A stretch of DNA of 64,000 nt from Prosthecobacter sp. (GTDB lineage: Bacteria; Verrucomicrobiota; Verrucomicrobiia; Verrucomicrobiales; Verrucomicrobiaceae). The notes beneath the pieces were generated by a model, which worked only from the letters and a program-made list of their open reading frames with translations, made no database searches and had not been told where the DNA came from. Below are positions 47,326-55,527 of the stretch, piece by piece. Made by a program: the position numbers and the translations under genes. The stretch is taken from the NCBI RefSeq assembly GCF_029946185.1, contig NZ_JAQSEA010000029.1, positions 1 through 64,000 on the forward strand, given 5' to 3'. Every line of letters starts with the position of its first letter. The first letter of the stretch is position 1.

Positions 47326-48489
47326 TCAGGCGAGGTGATTGGTGAGCAGGTCGAGATATTGCCGCGAGCAATTTTCCCAGGAGAAGGATTGCATTGATTC
47401 ATGCAGTCCCATTTCATCCGGCGAATTCTGCAGCGCATCCATGAGGGCTGACGCGTAGGCCTCGGCATCGCGCGATGGAACCAGGAATCTGCGTCCCAAG
47501 ATCGGTTCGATGATCTCAGCAATCCCGCCGACATCCGTGCACACTGGAACACGTCCGCATGACAATGATTCCAGCACTACATTGGGAACGCCCTCGTTGT
47601 GGCTCGTCATGCAGATGGCATCGGCAGCCTGCATCCAACGTGCAACTTCAGAAGGCTGCTGACGTCCGAGAAACAGAAGCCGGCTGGAAATGCCCAAAGC
47701 TTCCGCCTGGCTACGCAGCGCACTTTCTAAAGGACCGCCACCGATCAACGCCAGTTTGATGGGGTTACTCGTTCGGGCGACGACCAATGCAAAGGACTGG
47801 AGCAGCAGATCAAGCCCCTTCACGGGAAGAAAATTGCCCACGAACAGCAGCAACTGCTCATCCGGCGGCAGTTCAAGTCCTCGGCGTGCGGCATGCCGAG
47901 GCACGGGCCTGAACGTATGAACGTCCACGCCGTTATAGATCGTCTGCACGCCACCAAGCCGGGCACCATGGCTGATCAATCTCTTTTCCAAATCATTGCT
48001 GCGGGTGACAACGGACTTCACCCTCTTCGTCATCGCCACAATGGCGCTGCGCCGCATGGGCATGTCTAGATACTGATGCGCATCTGATCCCTGAGCCACG
48101 GCAACAACAGGAATACTTTTCTTTGCAGCAACAAGCGAAACCGCACAGGCATCCGGAAAGAGCCAGGGCGCAAGGATCGCTTGTGGGTGAAAATCTTCAG
48201 GAAGTGAAGTCCATGCTTTGGCAAGAACGCGGGCGAACAGCCAGTGATTCAATCCACCCAGTTTTGGAAGATAGGGCGTCCAGAAGTATTCAGGGTGAAA
48301 GCAGACATCTTGAACTCGCGGCCGCTTTGGAGCACGGCCAAAGTGTGTGATCGAAGGGCGGAACGCTAGAACGCGAATCCTCAGGCTGGCATCCAGATCC
48401 CGAAGTGCATGCAACAGCGTCACATTATCGAGGCCGCGCCACGGCTCCGCCTCGTCAGGAAACAGATTGGAAACAAAAAGAAGATCCAT
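47326..48489 (-). CDS. GT4-family glycosyltransferase
   Basis: A 387-residue GT-B enzyme. Acceptor-domain start MDLLFVSNLFPDEAEPW; nucleotide-sugar domain with VGNFLPVKGLDLLLQSF, GGGPLESALRSQAEALG and the E-x7-E region SHNEGVPNVVLESLSCG. Sugar and linkage cannot be told. It ends four bases from the convergent sugar transferase gene, and its start lies four bases after the stop of the next minus-strand gene upstream. Confidence 0.88.
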   Translation of the reverse strand: MDLLFVSNLFPDEAEPWRGLDNVTLLHALRDLDASLRIRVLAFRPSITHFGRAPKRPRVQDVCFHPEYFWTPYLPKLGGLNHWLFARVLAKAWTSLPEDFHPQAILAPWLFPDACAVSLVAAKKSIPVVAVAQGSDAHQYLDMPMRRSAIVAMTKRVKSVVTRSNDLEKRLISHGARLGGVQTIYNGVDVHTFRPVPRHAARRGLELPPDEQLLLFVGNFLPVKGLDLLLQSFALVVARTSNPIKLALIGGGPLESALRSQAEALGISSRLLFLGRQQPSEVARWMQAADAICMTSHNEGVPNVVLESLSCGRVPVCTDVGGIAEIIEPILGRRFLVPSRDAEAYASALMDALQNSPDEMGLHESMQSFSWENCSRQYLDLLTNHLA

Positions 48490-48492
48490 AGG

Positions 48493-49596
48493 TCACGCGT
48501 TTTGCAGACTCGGGGGCTGACCGTAAATGTAGTCGCGCCACTCACCTGCATTTCCCCTGTTCCCATCTTCCGCCGCGTGGAGAATATTCACCATTTCTCG
48601 TGCGCTCACGTAGTGTAATCGGAAGCCAGCACTGGCTGCCAGCGCGGTTAAATCAGTGTGAAACTTACGGCGTGCGTCACCAATCAAGGCTTCATGATTT
48701 CGCTCCGGGCCGCCATGGGTGTGAAGTTTCACGAAACGCCAGCCATCCGCCCCGGCCACGCTGATTCCCGCATTTATCCAACCCGTCATGCGTTGTGCAG
48801 TCGGAGGATTGACTGAAGTAATATCCGAGTTCTCAACTCGGGGCAACAGGCCCCATTTGCGCCTTTGCCAATCCAGGCCGAGGGGCCCCTGAACCAGCAG
48901 CAAGTGATCATCTTTATCACGCAAACCCCGTGTGCCAGATTCACCGTTCGAAACTCGCGTGCCCTGATGATGTGAACAGCCTTTGAGGTTACTACGAGAA
49001 TAGTAGAGCTGATTGACAATCGGAGTCTGCGTCCGGTGAGGGGCTGAAGGCATGGTGAAATCCGCATAGCAGCCCGTTTGCTTGAGAATGGCGAGCTCCC
49101 CCTTCACCCCGCAGCCTTCTCCTTGAGGATCGGAATCGTCCAGCGCCCAGTTGCCGTGAATGAAACCGAACGCGGCCTCTCCGCTCGCGTTTCCGCCCAG
49201 CAGTCCGTGCTTGCGCAAATCGGTCTTGCCTTGTGTAAGTAACCTTGCGAAATTTTCGGCGGTGTCATTCTCGTGATGCAGATGCACCTCGACCTCATTC
49301 CGAGTCTTCTGGCAAAGCGCCGCCAATGATTGCACGACCTCGGAATCGTACTGCTCAACGGGGTAGAAAAAGGTGTGCCGCGGACCGCTCCCGTCATGAT
49401 CTCTGTTCGCATCGGTAACGGCGGGAAGACTGTCGTGCCAAGCCTTCATCCGCCGCATGGCCCCGTCCTTGTCCGTGTGATGAAAGGGTTCGAAGTGATC
49501 ACACACCGCCAGCATGACATCGGTCACAGGCGCCTTGGAACAGCCGATGCTTTGACGCAGCCATGGCAACAACCATTTGTCGAATGCCTTTAACAT
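48493..49596 (-). CDS. Putative NodB-fold (polysaccharide deacetylase-like) protein
   Basis: About 367 residues. Features that resemble a carbohydrate esterase of the NodB fold are an early acidic/His pair (LAVCDHFEPFHH), EVEVHLHHEND in place of the H-x3-5-H motif, FGFIHGNWALDD and a late VKLHTHGG. The order and spacing are not those of a textbook NodB domain, so the call is tentative. It is coupled to the GT4 gene downstream and divergent from a GT2 gene. A start at 49680 would extend it by 28 residues. Confidence 0.55.
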   Translation of the reverse strand: MLKAFDKWLLPWLRQSIGCSKAPVTDVMLAVCDHFEPFHHTDKDGAMRRMKAWHDSLPAVTDANRDHDGSGPRHTFFYPVEQYDSEVVQSLAALCQKTRNEVEVHLHHENDTAENFARLLTQGKTDLRKHGLLGGNASGEAAFGFIHGNWALDDSDPQGEGCGVKGELAILKQTGCYADFTMPSAPHRTQTPIVNQLYYSRSNLKGCSHHQGTRVSNGESGTRGLRDKDDHLLLVQGPLGLDWQRRKWGLLPRVENSDITSVNPPTAQRMTGWINAGISVAGADGWRFVKLHTHGGPERNHEALIGDARRKFHTDLTALAASAGFRLHYVSAREMVNILHAAEDGNRGNAGEWRDYIYGQPPSLQNA

Positions 49597-49729
49597 GGTC
49601 GTTCCAAAAGCAGGGCGTTCGGGGATAAGTGCGAAGGTTTGAACATGCCGTTTTTTGCCCCTGATTAGCCCGATGTTCAAGACGCATGTTTACTTTACAT
49701 GCCACTGCGGTATCTCGAACGCTTCGTTC

Positions 49730-50878
49730 ATGACAGTTTTGCTGGCCATCACTCTTCTTGCCATCGTTTACATCCAAGCCGGATATGCCTGCGGGATGTT
49801 TTTTTTGGCGAGATGGCGCCCTCGGAAACCGGTGGCTACACACCCCATGCCAGCCGCAATCAGCATCGTGCTATGCATTCATAACGGCGCGGGTCGCATT
49901 CAGGAGCGGCTTAGAAACCTCCATGCATGCGAATGGGATGGTGACCGTGAGTACATTGTGTTCTGTGATGGCTGCGACGATGATTCCGCCGCTCTGGCGG
50001 CCAGCACCGAGGTAGGAAATGTTCGCGTTTTGTCACATCCGATCCAGCGGGGGAAGTGGGCGGCGATCAATGATGCGGTTCGATCCGCCCGGCACCCGAT
50101 CATCATCTTTGCTGACTTACGTCAGTCCTTTCATGCCAGCGCACTGCAAAAGCTCGCAGAAGCATTCAAGGACCCAACCATCGGCGCGGCGAGCGGCCGT
50201 CTCGTCATCGCCCAATCTGAGTCGGGTGCCGGCAGGGGCGTGGACATTTACTGGCGAATGGAGACAAAACTCAGGGAGTGGGAAGCTCGTTTCGATTCCG
50301 TGATCGGTTGCACAGGAGCCATTTATGCCATTCGCAGGGAGCTTTTCACTGATCTGCCATCGAGCACGATTCTTGATGACGTGGTGGTGCCGATGCAAAT
50401 AGCGCTGCAAGGCTGGCACGTAGGCTATGCCACTGAGTCCCTTGCCTTTGACCCCCAAGCCCTCGATCCAGACAAAGAGGCCGAGCGAAAGTTACGAACT
50501 TTGTTCGGCAACTATCAAATGATGGAGCAGTTTCCGACTTGGCTGTTGCCTTGGCGCAATCGTCTCTGGATCCAGTTGCTCTCGCATAAATACGCCCGGC
50601 TTGCAGTTCCCTGGCTGATGGTTGCTGCACTTGCTCTGAATGTGGCCGCGCCCAAATCTCCGCTGATATGGCTGCTGCTGGCCGGACAGGGGCTCTGCTA
50701 CAGTCTAGGGCTCATCGGTTGTTCTTATAAAGGCCTTCGTTCGCGGTGGATCATGGTGCCGGCTGGCTTCTTGATGCTCCAATGGAATTGTGCCCGTGCT
50801 TTGTTCGCCTACTTGCGCTGTCGCCGTGATCCCTTGAGCCTTTGGAAGAAAAAGTCCGATGTTGGACAAGTTGCTTGA
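49730..50878 (+). CDS. GT2 glycosyltransferase, membrane-bound
   Basis: About 382 residues. A membrane helix at the N-terminus (MTVLLAITLLAIVYIQAG), a GT2 domain with ISIVLCIHNGAGRIQERL, FCDGCDDDS, GCTGAIYAIRRELF and ILDDVVVPMQIALQG, and two to three C-terminal helices. This is the type of processive or chain-extending enzymes such as NodC/IcaA relatives. An ATG at 49673 is an alternative start. It overlaps the next gene by 20 bases if that gene starts at 50859. Confidence 0.85.
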   Translation: MTVLLAITLLAIVYIQAGYACGMFFLARWRPRKPVATHPMPAAISIVLCIHNGAGRIQERLRNLHACEWDGDREYIVFCDGCDDDSAALAASTEVGNVRVLSHPIQRGKWAAINDAVRSARHPIIIFADLRQSFHASALQKLAEAFKDPTIGAASGRLVIAQSESGAGRGVDIYWRMETKLREWEARFDSVIGCTGAIYAIRRELFTDLPSSTILDDVVVPMQIALQGWHVGYATESLAFDPQALDPDKEAERKLRTLFGNYQMMEQFPTWLLPWRNRLWIQLLSHKYARLAVPWLMVAALALNVAAPKSPLIWLLLAGQGLCYSLGLIGCSYKGLRSRWIMVPAGFLMLQWNCARALFAYLRCRRDPLSLWKKKSDVGQVA

Positions 50879-52142
50879 GGGACGCCCAAACCACTCTCAC
50901 TTTGCTTCCCACCGCATGCGCATACTCTGGGTAAAAACAGGACCACTCCTCCCTCTTGACACCGGGGGCAAACGGAGAACCCACGCTTTGCTCACAGAAA
51001 TGAGCAAAGCGCACCACGTTGTTTATCTCTCTCTTTTACCGGAAGGCGAGATGCTTCATGCGCAGGAAGAAAGTGCTGCTTATGCAGCGGAGAAAATATG
51101 GATCCGAACTCACTCCCCCGCGAAGGGTACTCTGAGCTTCTGGTTCGACCTTGCCAAAAGCACGATCTTCACCACGCGTCCCTATGCACTGCAGCGCTAC
51201 GAAGACCAGGCACTGCATTGTAAGCTGCGCGAACTCTCAAATGATCCATCGTTTGATTTTGTTATTTGTGATTTCTTAGCTCCGGCTCTGAATTTCCTCG
51301 GCCTGAGGTTTCGTTGCCCGGTGATTCTTTTTCAGCACAACATCGAGGCCCAGATCTGGCGGCGCCTCGCTGATAGTCAGGCCTCAGCAGTTAAAAGATG
51401 GTACTTTGGCATCCAATACAAACGGATGCATCACTGGGAAGCCCGCCTTTCCGCCTTGTTCGAAGGTGTCATCACCGTTTCACCAGAGGATACTGAAATC
51501 GCCCGCACGGAATACCAGCTGACCAATGTGCTGGGCCACGTCCCAACGGGTGTCGATGTGGATGCATTCCAACCCGCAGCCCCCAGGGCGCAAGGCCAGC
51601 CCTTTGTCATGGGATTCCTTGGCTCCATGGACTGGATGCCGAACATTGATGCGACCCTTTATTTTGTGCAGGACATCCTGCCAGGCGTCAGGGCAAAGCT
51701 TCCCGACTGCCGCTTCAAAATCATCGGCCGCAAACCAACCGCAAAAATTCGCGAGCTTGCCACCAACGATCCCGGCATCGAAGTCACCGGCACCGTGGAG
51801 GAAGTCCAGAGTCACGTGCAGGAATGTGATGTCATCGTGGTTCCGTTGAAAGCCGGTGGTGGCACCCGCATCAAAATCTATGAAGCCATGGCCATGGGGG
51901 TCCCTGTTGTCTCGACCACGATTGGAGCCGAAGGGCTGGCAGTAACTCATGAAGAAGACATCCTCATTGCCGACGATTCAGCAACTTTTGCGGCTCTGTT
52001 ATTGAGCCTAGCTCACGACCGCAAATTCTCGATGGAATTGGCCCAAAAAGCGCGAAATGCAGTCGAAACGAATCATTCGTGGACGAAGGCCGCTCGCTGC
52101 TTCATGGAACTGACCACCCGCTGCAAACCAGCCTCCGTATAA
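50859..52142 (+). CDS. GT4-family glycosyltransferase
   Basis: About 427 residues. Conserved parts: MRILWVKTGPLLPLDTGGKRR (an alternative start at 50916), FQHNIEAQIWRRLAD, GVITVSPEDTEIA, and the donor domain with GFLGSMDWMPNID, VVPLKAGGGTRIKIYEAMAMGVPVVST. Probably adds a sugar to the growing lipid-linked unit. It is followed five bases later by the methyltransferase gene. Confidence 0.87.
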   Translation: MLDKLLEGRPNHSHFASHRMRILWVKTGPLLPLDTGGKRRTHALLTEMSKAHHVVYLSLLPEGEMLHAQEESAAYAAEKIWIRTHSPAKGTLSFWFDLAKSTIFTTRPYALQRYEDQALHCKLRELSNDPSFDFVICDFLAPALNFLGLRFRCPVILFQHNIEAQIWRRLADSQASAVKRWYFGIQYKRMHHWEARLSALFEGVITVSPEDTEIARTEYQLTNVLGHVPTGVDVDAFQPAAPRAQGQPFVMGFLGSMDWMPNIDATLYFVQDILPGVRAKLPDCRFKIIGRKPTAKIRELATNDPGIEVTGTVEEVQSHVQECDVIVVPLKAGGGTRIKIYEAMAMGVPVVSTTIGAEGLAVTHEEDILIADDSATFAALLLSLAHDRKFSMELAQKARNAVETNHSWTKAARCFMELTTRCKPASV

Positions 52143-52147
52143 ACGCC

Positions 52148-52969
52148 ATGTCTTCCGAAGTTCAACGCACGCCAGAACGCCTCCGCCATCACTTTGAAGT
52201 GGAGAGGGAACTTGCTCATCAAATGCGCCAGTCAACGCAAAAGGAGCGAACCGAACTTTTCAAAACTCTTTACACCCAACTGTTTGAACGAGTGCCGGAT
52301 CACCCGAGACTGACAAGGCGCGAGACGCCGGAGTCCAGCCGTCGGAAGGTCGAATCTCAAATGCGATTGCTTCGTCCGTTCCTCCGCAAAGATTCCGTTT
52401 TTCTCGAGTTTGCCCCCGGCGATTGCCGACTTGCTGCGGCTGTTGCCAAAGAGGTTCACAGCGTGGTGGGCGTCGATATATCAGATCAACGTTCAGGGGG
52501 AGAGCAATTCCCGGATAATCTCGAACTGATCGTTTATGACGGATATAATCTTGCTGTGGCGGATGCCTCAGTTGATGTCGTCTTCAGCTATCAGTTTCTC
52601 GAGCACCTGCACCCCGAAGACGTTGACGCCCATTTTGCGATGGCCCACCGCTTGCTCAAGCCAGGTGGGGTTTATGTCTTCGACACGCCGCATCGTTACT
52701 CAGGCCCGCACGACATCTCCCGCCATTTTGGCAACGAGCTTGTCTGCTTTCACTTTCAAGAATGGACCAGCAGCGACATGCGGCATCTTTTGAAAAAACA
52801 CGGGTTTTCACACTCTTCCGTCTATCGCTTTGGCAAACCTGTTTTCAGCCGCTTTCTCAATCGGGTAAACGACCTCATCGAACTCGCCGTGGGATGGCTG
52901 CCAGCCCCACTTCGTCAGAAGATCTCCAGGCGCTTGTTTCCTTCGGTGACCATGTTTGCTCGCGCGTAA
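52148..52969 (+). CDS. Class I SAM-dependent methyltransferase
   Basis: About 273 residues. SAM-binding motif I is VFLEFAPGDCRLAAAV, then VGVDIS, the post-I region, and FSYQFLEHLHPEDVDAHF, as in Methyltransf_11-type enzymes. Placed after three glycosyltransferase genes, it may methylate a sugar or the chain end. The C-terminal 60 residues are basic and may touch the membrane. Confidence 0.8.
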   Translation: MSSEVQRTPERLRHHFEVERELAHQMRQSTQKERTELFKTLYTQLFERVPDHPRLTRRETPESSRRKVESQMRLLRPFLRKDSVFLEFAPGDCRLAAAVAKEVHSVVGVDISDQRSGGEQFPDNLELIVYDGYNLAVADASVDVVFSYQFLEHLHPEDVDAHFAMAHRLLKPGGVYVFDTPHRYSGPHDISRHFGNELVCFHFQEWTSSDMRHLLKKHGFSHSSVYRFGKPVFSRFLNRVNDLIELAVGWLPAPLRQKISRRLFPSVTMFARA

Positions 52970-53004
52970 GCGGGTGGCCCGCATCCAGACTGCTTTTCCT
53001 TTTC

Positions 53005-54225
53005 TTACGGCTTCGAACTTCCGCCTGTGAGACGCATTCTGGCCATTACAGCCCGATGCTGTGAAGGGCGTTTCTTTTCAGTGAGGCACTCGACCGCCTT
53101 CCAATGTCGGTCGTAAAAAATATAATCGATGCGCATCCAGGGGCCGCCCAAACTCAAAGGATTGCGAGTCACCCCGGGAAATGTAAAGCCAAACCCATGC
53201 CCGGCCGCCGCGTGGGCGTCGCCCAGTTCCGCAGCCAGCATTCTGTGGATATAGCCAACGTGTGGCGCGTTAAAGTCACCGGCGAGGATGCATGGATTGG
53301 CATCTGCGCGCACGGACGCCATGATCTGGCTGGCATCGTTGATCTGCTGGTCCCAAAACGTCTGGTAGTGTCTGCGTTTCTCGGCCCCGGGAGTGCCCGG
53401 AACCCCGAGGATACCCCACAGGAAAGCACCCCTCATGTAAAAACCGAGCACATCGCGTGGGGTCATCAAATGCACGACATAGACTGATATGGGCCTGCCG
53501 TTCCAATCGATCACAAACCGTGCAGCCCTGGCGCTACCCAAGCTCGCAGCAGGCACCAGAGAGCGGTCTTTAATCGGGTAGCGGCTGAGCAAGGTGAACT
53601 CCCCAATATCCGCTGCATGGCCAAACTCGGCATAATCTGGAGAATGCAGAAACCCAGCCGCCCGCCCCCCCGCCTCCTGAAACACCAAGATGTCAGGATG
53701 GGTGGCGTTCTTGAACGGCTGCAGGCTTTGGCTCATATTCTGACCTCGGTTGTAGGTCATCACTGAAATTTCATGGGTCTCACCCCCATCCCCCGTCGCC
53801 GTAGAGAGCCTGACGAGCGGATAACCCAGCCAGAGCATTAGCAAACATCCCATGGCGATCTGAGCCATCAGACACCGTCGGTAAAACAGCAGCCCGAGCA
53901 GCATGAGCGGCGCTAGGGGGAGAAGCCAGAGCGACGGCGGTAGATAAATCAAAAAGGCGGTGGTGATGTTGCGCTCGCCCACGAAGTGCATGGCAAAGCA
54001 GAGTCCAGCCCCGAGGACAAAATAGATCACGGTCAGCCATAGCGTGAGGCTGCGAAAAAAACGACCGATCAACTTAAGCAATCCCCCCTGCTCTGCTGCG
54101 ACAATCAATTTACCACCCAGGCGAGACGCGATGCGGTCCACCTGTCCCATTTGCGTCGCCTGTGTGGGCGCACCGCGCCCGGTCAGGTCAGCAGCAGTGT
54201 TTGGGTCTGGGCTGTCGAAAGCCAT
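53005..54225 (-). CDS. Endonuclease/exonuclease/phosphatase-family protein, membrane-anchored
   Basis: A 406-residue protein. Three hydrophobic segments (about residues 60-140) precede an EEP domain: ISVMTYNRGQN, DILVFQEAG, SVYVVHLMTP, LAGDFNAPHVGYIH, RIDYIFYDRHW and PSQHRAVMARM. The final motif is SQH where most family members have SDH, so catalysis could be altered. EEP proteins cleave phosphodiesters of nucleic acids or lipids. Seven bases separate its start from the stop of the upstream pseudopilin-like gene, so they form an operon. Confidence 0.82.
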   Translation of the reverse strand: MAFDSPDPNTAADLTGRGAPTQATQMGQVDRIASRLGGKLIVAAEQGGLLKLIGRFFRSLTLWLTVIYFVLGAGLCFAMHFVGERNITTAFLIYLPPSLWLLPLAPLMLLGLLFYRRCLMAQIAMGCLLMLWLGYPLVRLSTATGDGGETHEISVMTYNRGQNMSQSLQPFKNATHPDILVFQEAGGRAAGFLHSPDYAEFGHAADIGEFTLLSRYPIKDRSLVPAASLGSARAARFVIDWNGRPISVYVVHLMTPRDVLGFYMRGAFLWGILGVPGTPGAEKRRHYQTFWDQQINDASQIMASVRADANPCILAGDFNAPHVGYIHRMLAAELGDAHAAAGHGFGFTFPGVTRNPLSLGGPWMRIDYIFYDRHWKAVECLTEKKRPSQHRAVMARMRLTGGSSKP

Positions 54226-54232
54226 TGAATCA

Positions 54233-54526
54233 TCATTGGGCGCGTGGCTTCTCCGCTGGCTGGGACCTCGCAGGCGGGCCGCTACCCAGACCAGTCTGCT
54301 CTCTCACGACATCAGGAAGCAGAGTATCGCCTGATATCGGCAGGGTGATGGTGGATTCATCCCCGCCTTTCTTCTTCCACTCGGGATTATCGGCGTCCCG
54401 CACACTGGTCGGCCCCCGCTTGATGACAGCAAAAGTTACCAAGCAGAAGGCAGTCAGCAGCACCAACATCAAGCAAGACTCAAGAATTGTGAATCCCAAT
54501 TTACGCTGGCTGGGCTGTGTCGTCAT
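54233..54526 (-). CDS. Pseudopilin-like protein (type IV prepilin motif)
   Basis: About 97 residues from the ATG at 54526. After a short leader it has RKLGFTILESCLMLVLLTAF: Gly before Phe, Thr, a hydrophobic run and Glu at position +5, the prepilin peptidase and N-methylation signature. The rest is hydrophilic and rich in Pro and Arg. A start at 54640 would overlap the lipoprotein gene and give a long leader. No pilus assembly genes are in the window. Function within an exopolysaccharide locus is not clear. Confidence 0.65.
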   Translation of the reverse strand: MTTQPSQRKLGFTILESCLMLVLLTAFCLVTFAVIKRGPTSVRDADNPEWKKKGGDESTITLPISGDTLLPDVVREQTGLGSGPPARSQPAEKPRAQ

Positions 54527-54636
54527 GGGCAAAGTTGGATCAATTCCCTCTCCGCTCCGCATGGTCGCCGCCCTTGGCTTAAATATGACCTGCAAACCTT
54601 TTTTAATCTCCCCATGTGAAGGGCGCTTAAAGCGTT

Positions 54637-54879
54637 TCACGGGTAAGAGATAACGGTTTGCTTTTTACCAGCTCCCGATCGTTGATCGAAGACCGACTCT
54701 TCACGCTGAATGTCCTTGGGGATGTAGACTGAAGGAGTAATAGAGTTACCCTGCCCTCCGAAATAATGACCGTTCTGGCTTGCACCGAAAGGGTAAAGGG
54801 ACGCGCAATTGGTCAATAAAAAAACTGAAAAAAGCGGCAACAGCAACCGTATGTGAGCAGAGGATTCAAGTTTGGACAT
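54637..54879 (-). CDS. Small lipoprotein
   Basis: About 80 residues from the ATG at 54879. A hydrophobic signal (LLLPLFSVFLLTNC) ends in a lipobox with Cys, so the mature protein is about 60 residues, probably attached to the outer membrane. The mature part has GASQNGHYFGGQGN and a charged tail. A longer start at 54966 is possible. No family recognised; first gene of a three-gene minus-strand group. Confidence 0.6.
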   Translation of the reverse strand: MSKLESSAHIRLLLPLFSVFLLTNCASLYPFGASQNGHYFGGQGNSITPSVYIPKDIQREESVFDQRSGAGKKQTVISYP

Positions 54880-55173
54880 ACCAAAAAAATTAAGCAAGTA
54901 TTTCTTAAGCACCACGGATCCCAGAAAAATTGTAATCTTCCGCGAGTGACAACAGGCGTCGTTCAAATATATATTTATTCAAATGCTAATTCTCCGAAAA
55001 CAAGACATTTTATGATTTGCAGCACCCTCGATTCTGCGTTTAGGTCACCGACTTTTGCAAGCTCAGCCCGGAGCGTAACCGAGTATATCCTTAATTGTTA
55101 TCCCCGACAAAGACGCAGAAACACAAACTGTCAAAGTATACGCTCATTGTGACACCCCATTTTTTGAGATGGC
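54880..55173. other. AT-rich divergent intergenic region
   Basis: A 294-base gap of clearly lower GC than the rest, with an AT stretch around 54965-54985 (aaatatatatttattcaaat). It should carry promoters for the lipoprotein group on one strand and the small membrane protein gene on the other. No gene or strong hairpin seen. Confidence 0.5.
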
Positions 55174-55464
55174 ATGCTAACTTTATTAATCAAATTTTTA
55201 ACCCTTGCGCCCGAAAACGTCAGCAAGGAAGTCTACTGGGCACTCGGCGCTATATATTTCATTTTTATCATCGCTACGATCTTAAGCATTAAGAAAACCA
55301 CTTCCAGCCTCGCCCTGAAACTGGCATGGATTCTGCTCGTAACTTTTCTACCAGTAATTGGCATCGCTATTTACTGCATCCGCTGCTTGGCATCATCAGA
55401 CTTTCACTTTCTAAAGCAATTCAGCCCTGCCCCGCCGCAAGGCCCAAAACACTGGAATTCGTGA
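55174..55464 (+). CDS. Small membrane protein with PLDc_N-type domain
   Basis: A 96-residue protein with two membrane helices (about 22-41 and 48-70). The second reads KLAWILLVTFLPVIGIAIY, the pattern of the phospholipase D N-terminal (PLDc_N) domain. Such small proteins also occur without the catalytic part. Its role next to export genes is not known. No catalytic HKD motif is present. Confidence 0.65.
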   Translation: MLTLLIKFLTLAPENVSKEVYWALGAIYFIFIIATILSIKKTTSSLALKLAWILLVTFLPVIGIAIYCIRCLASSDFHFLKQFSPAPPQGPKHWNS

Positions 55465-55527
55465 ATTAGACTACAGCCTCAACTCACACCCTTTCTAAAT
55501 ACCCTTCAGAAGAAGACTTCTTTTTTC

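Noticed and set aside
54637-54966. Window searched for riboswitch or tRNA structure in the AT-rich space nearby
   Set aside because: No cloverleaf, conserved riboswitch core or TpsiC-like segment could be found; the AT stretch is better explained as promoters.
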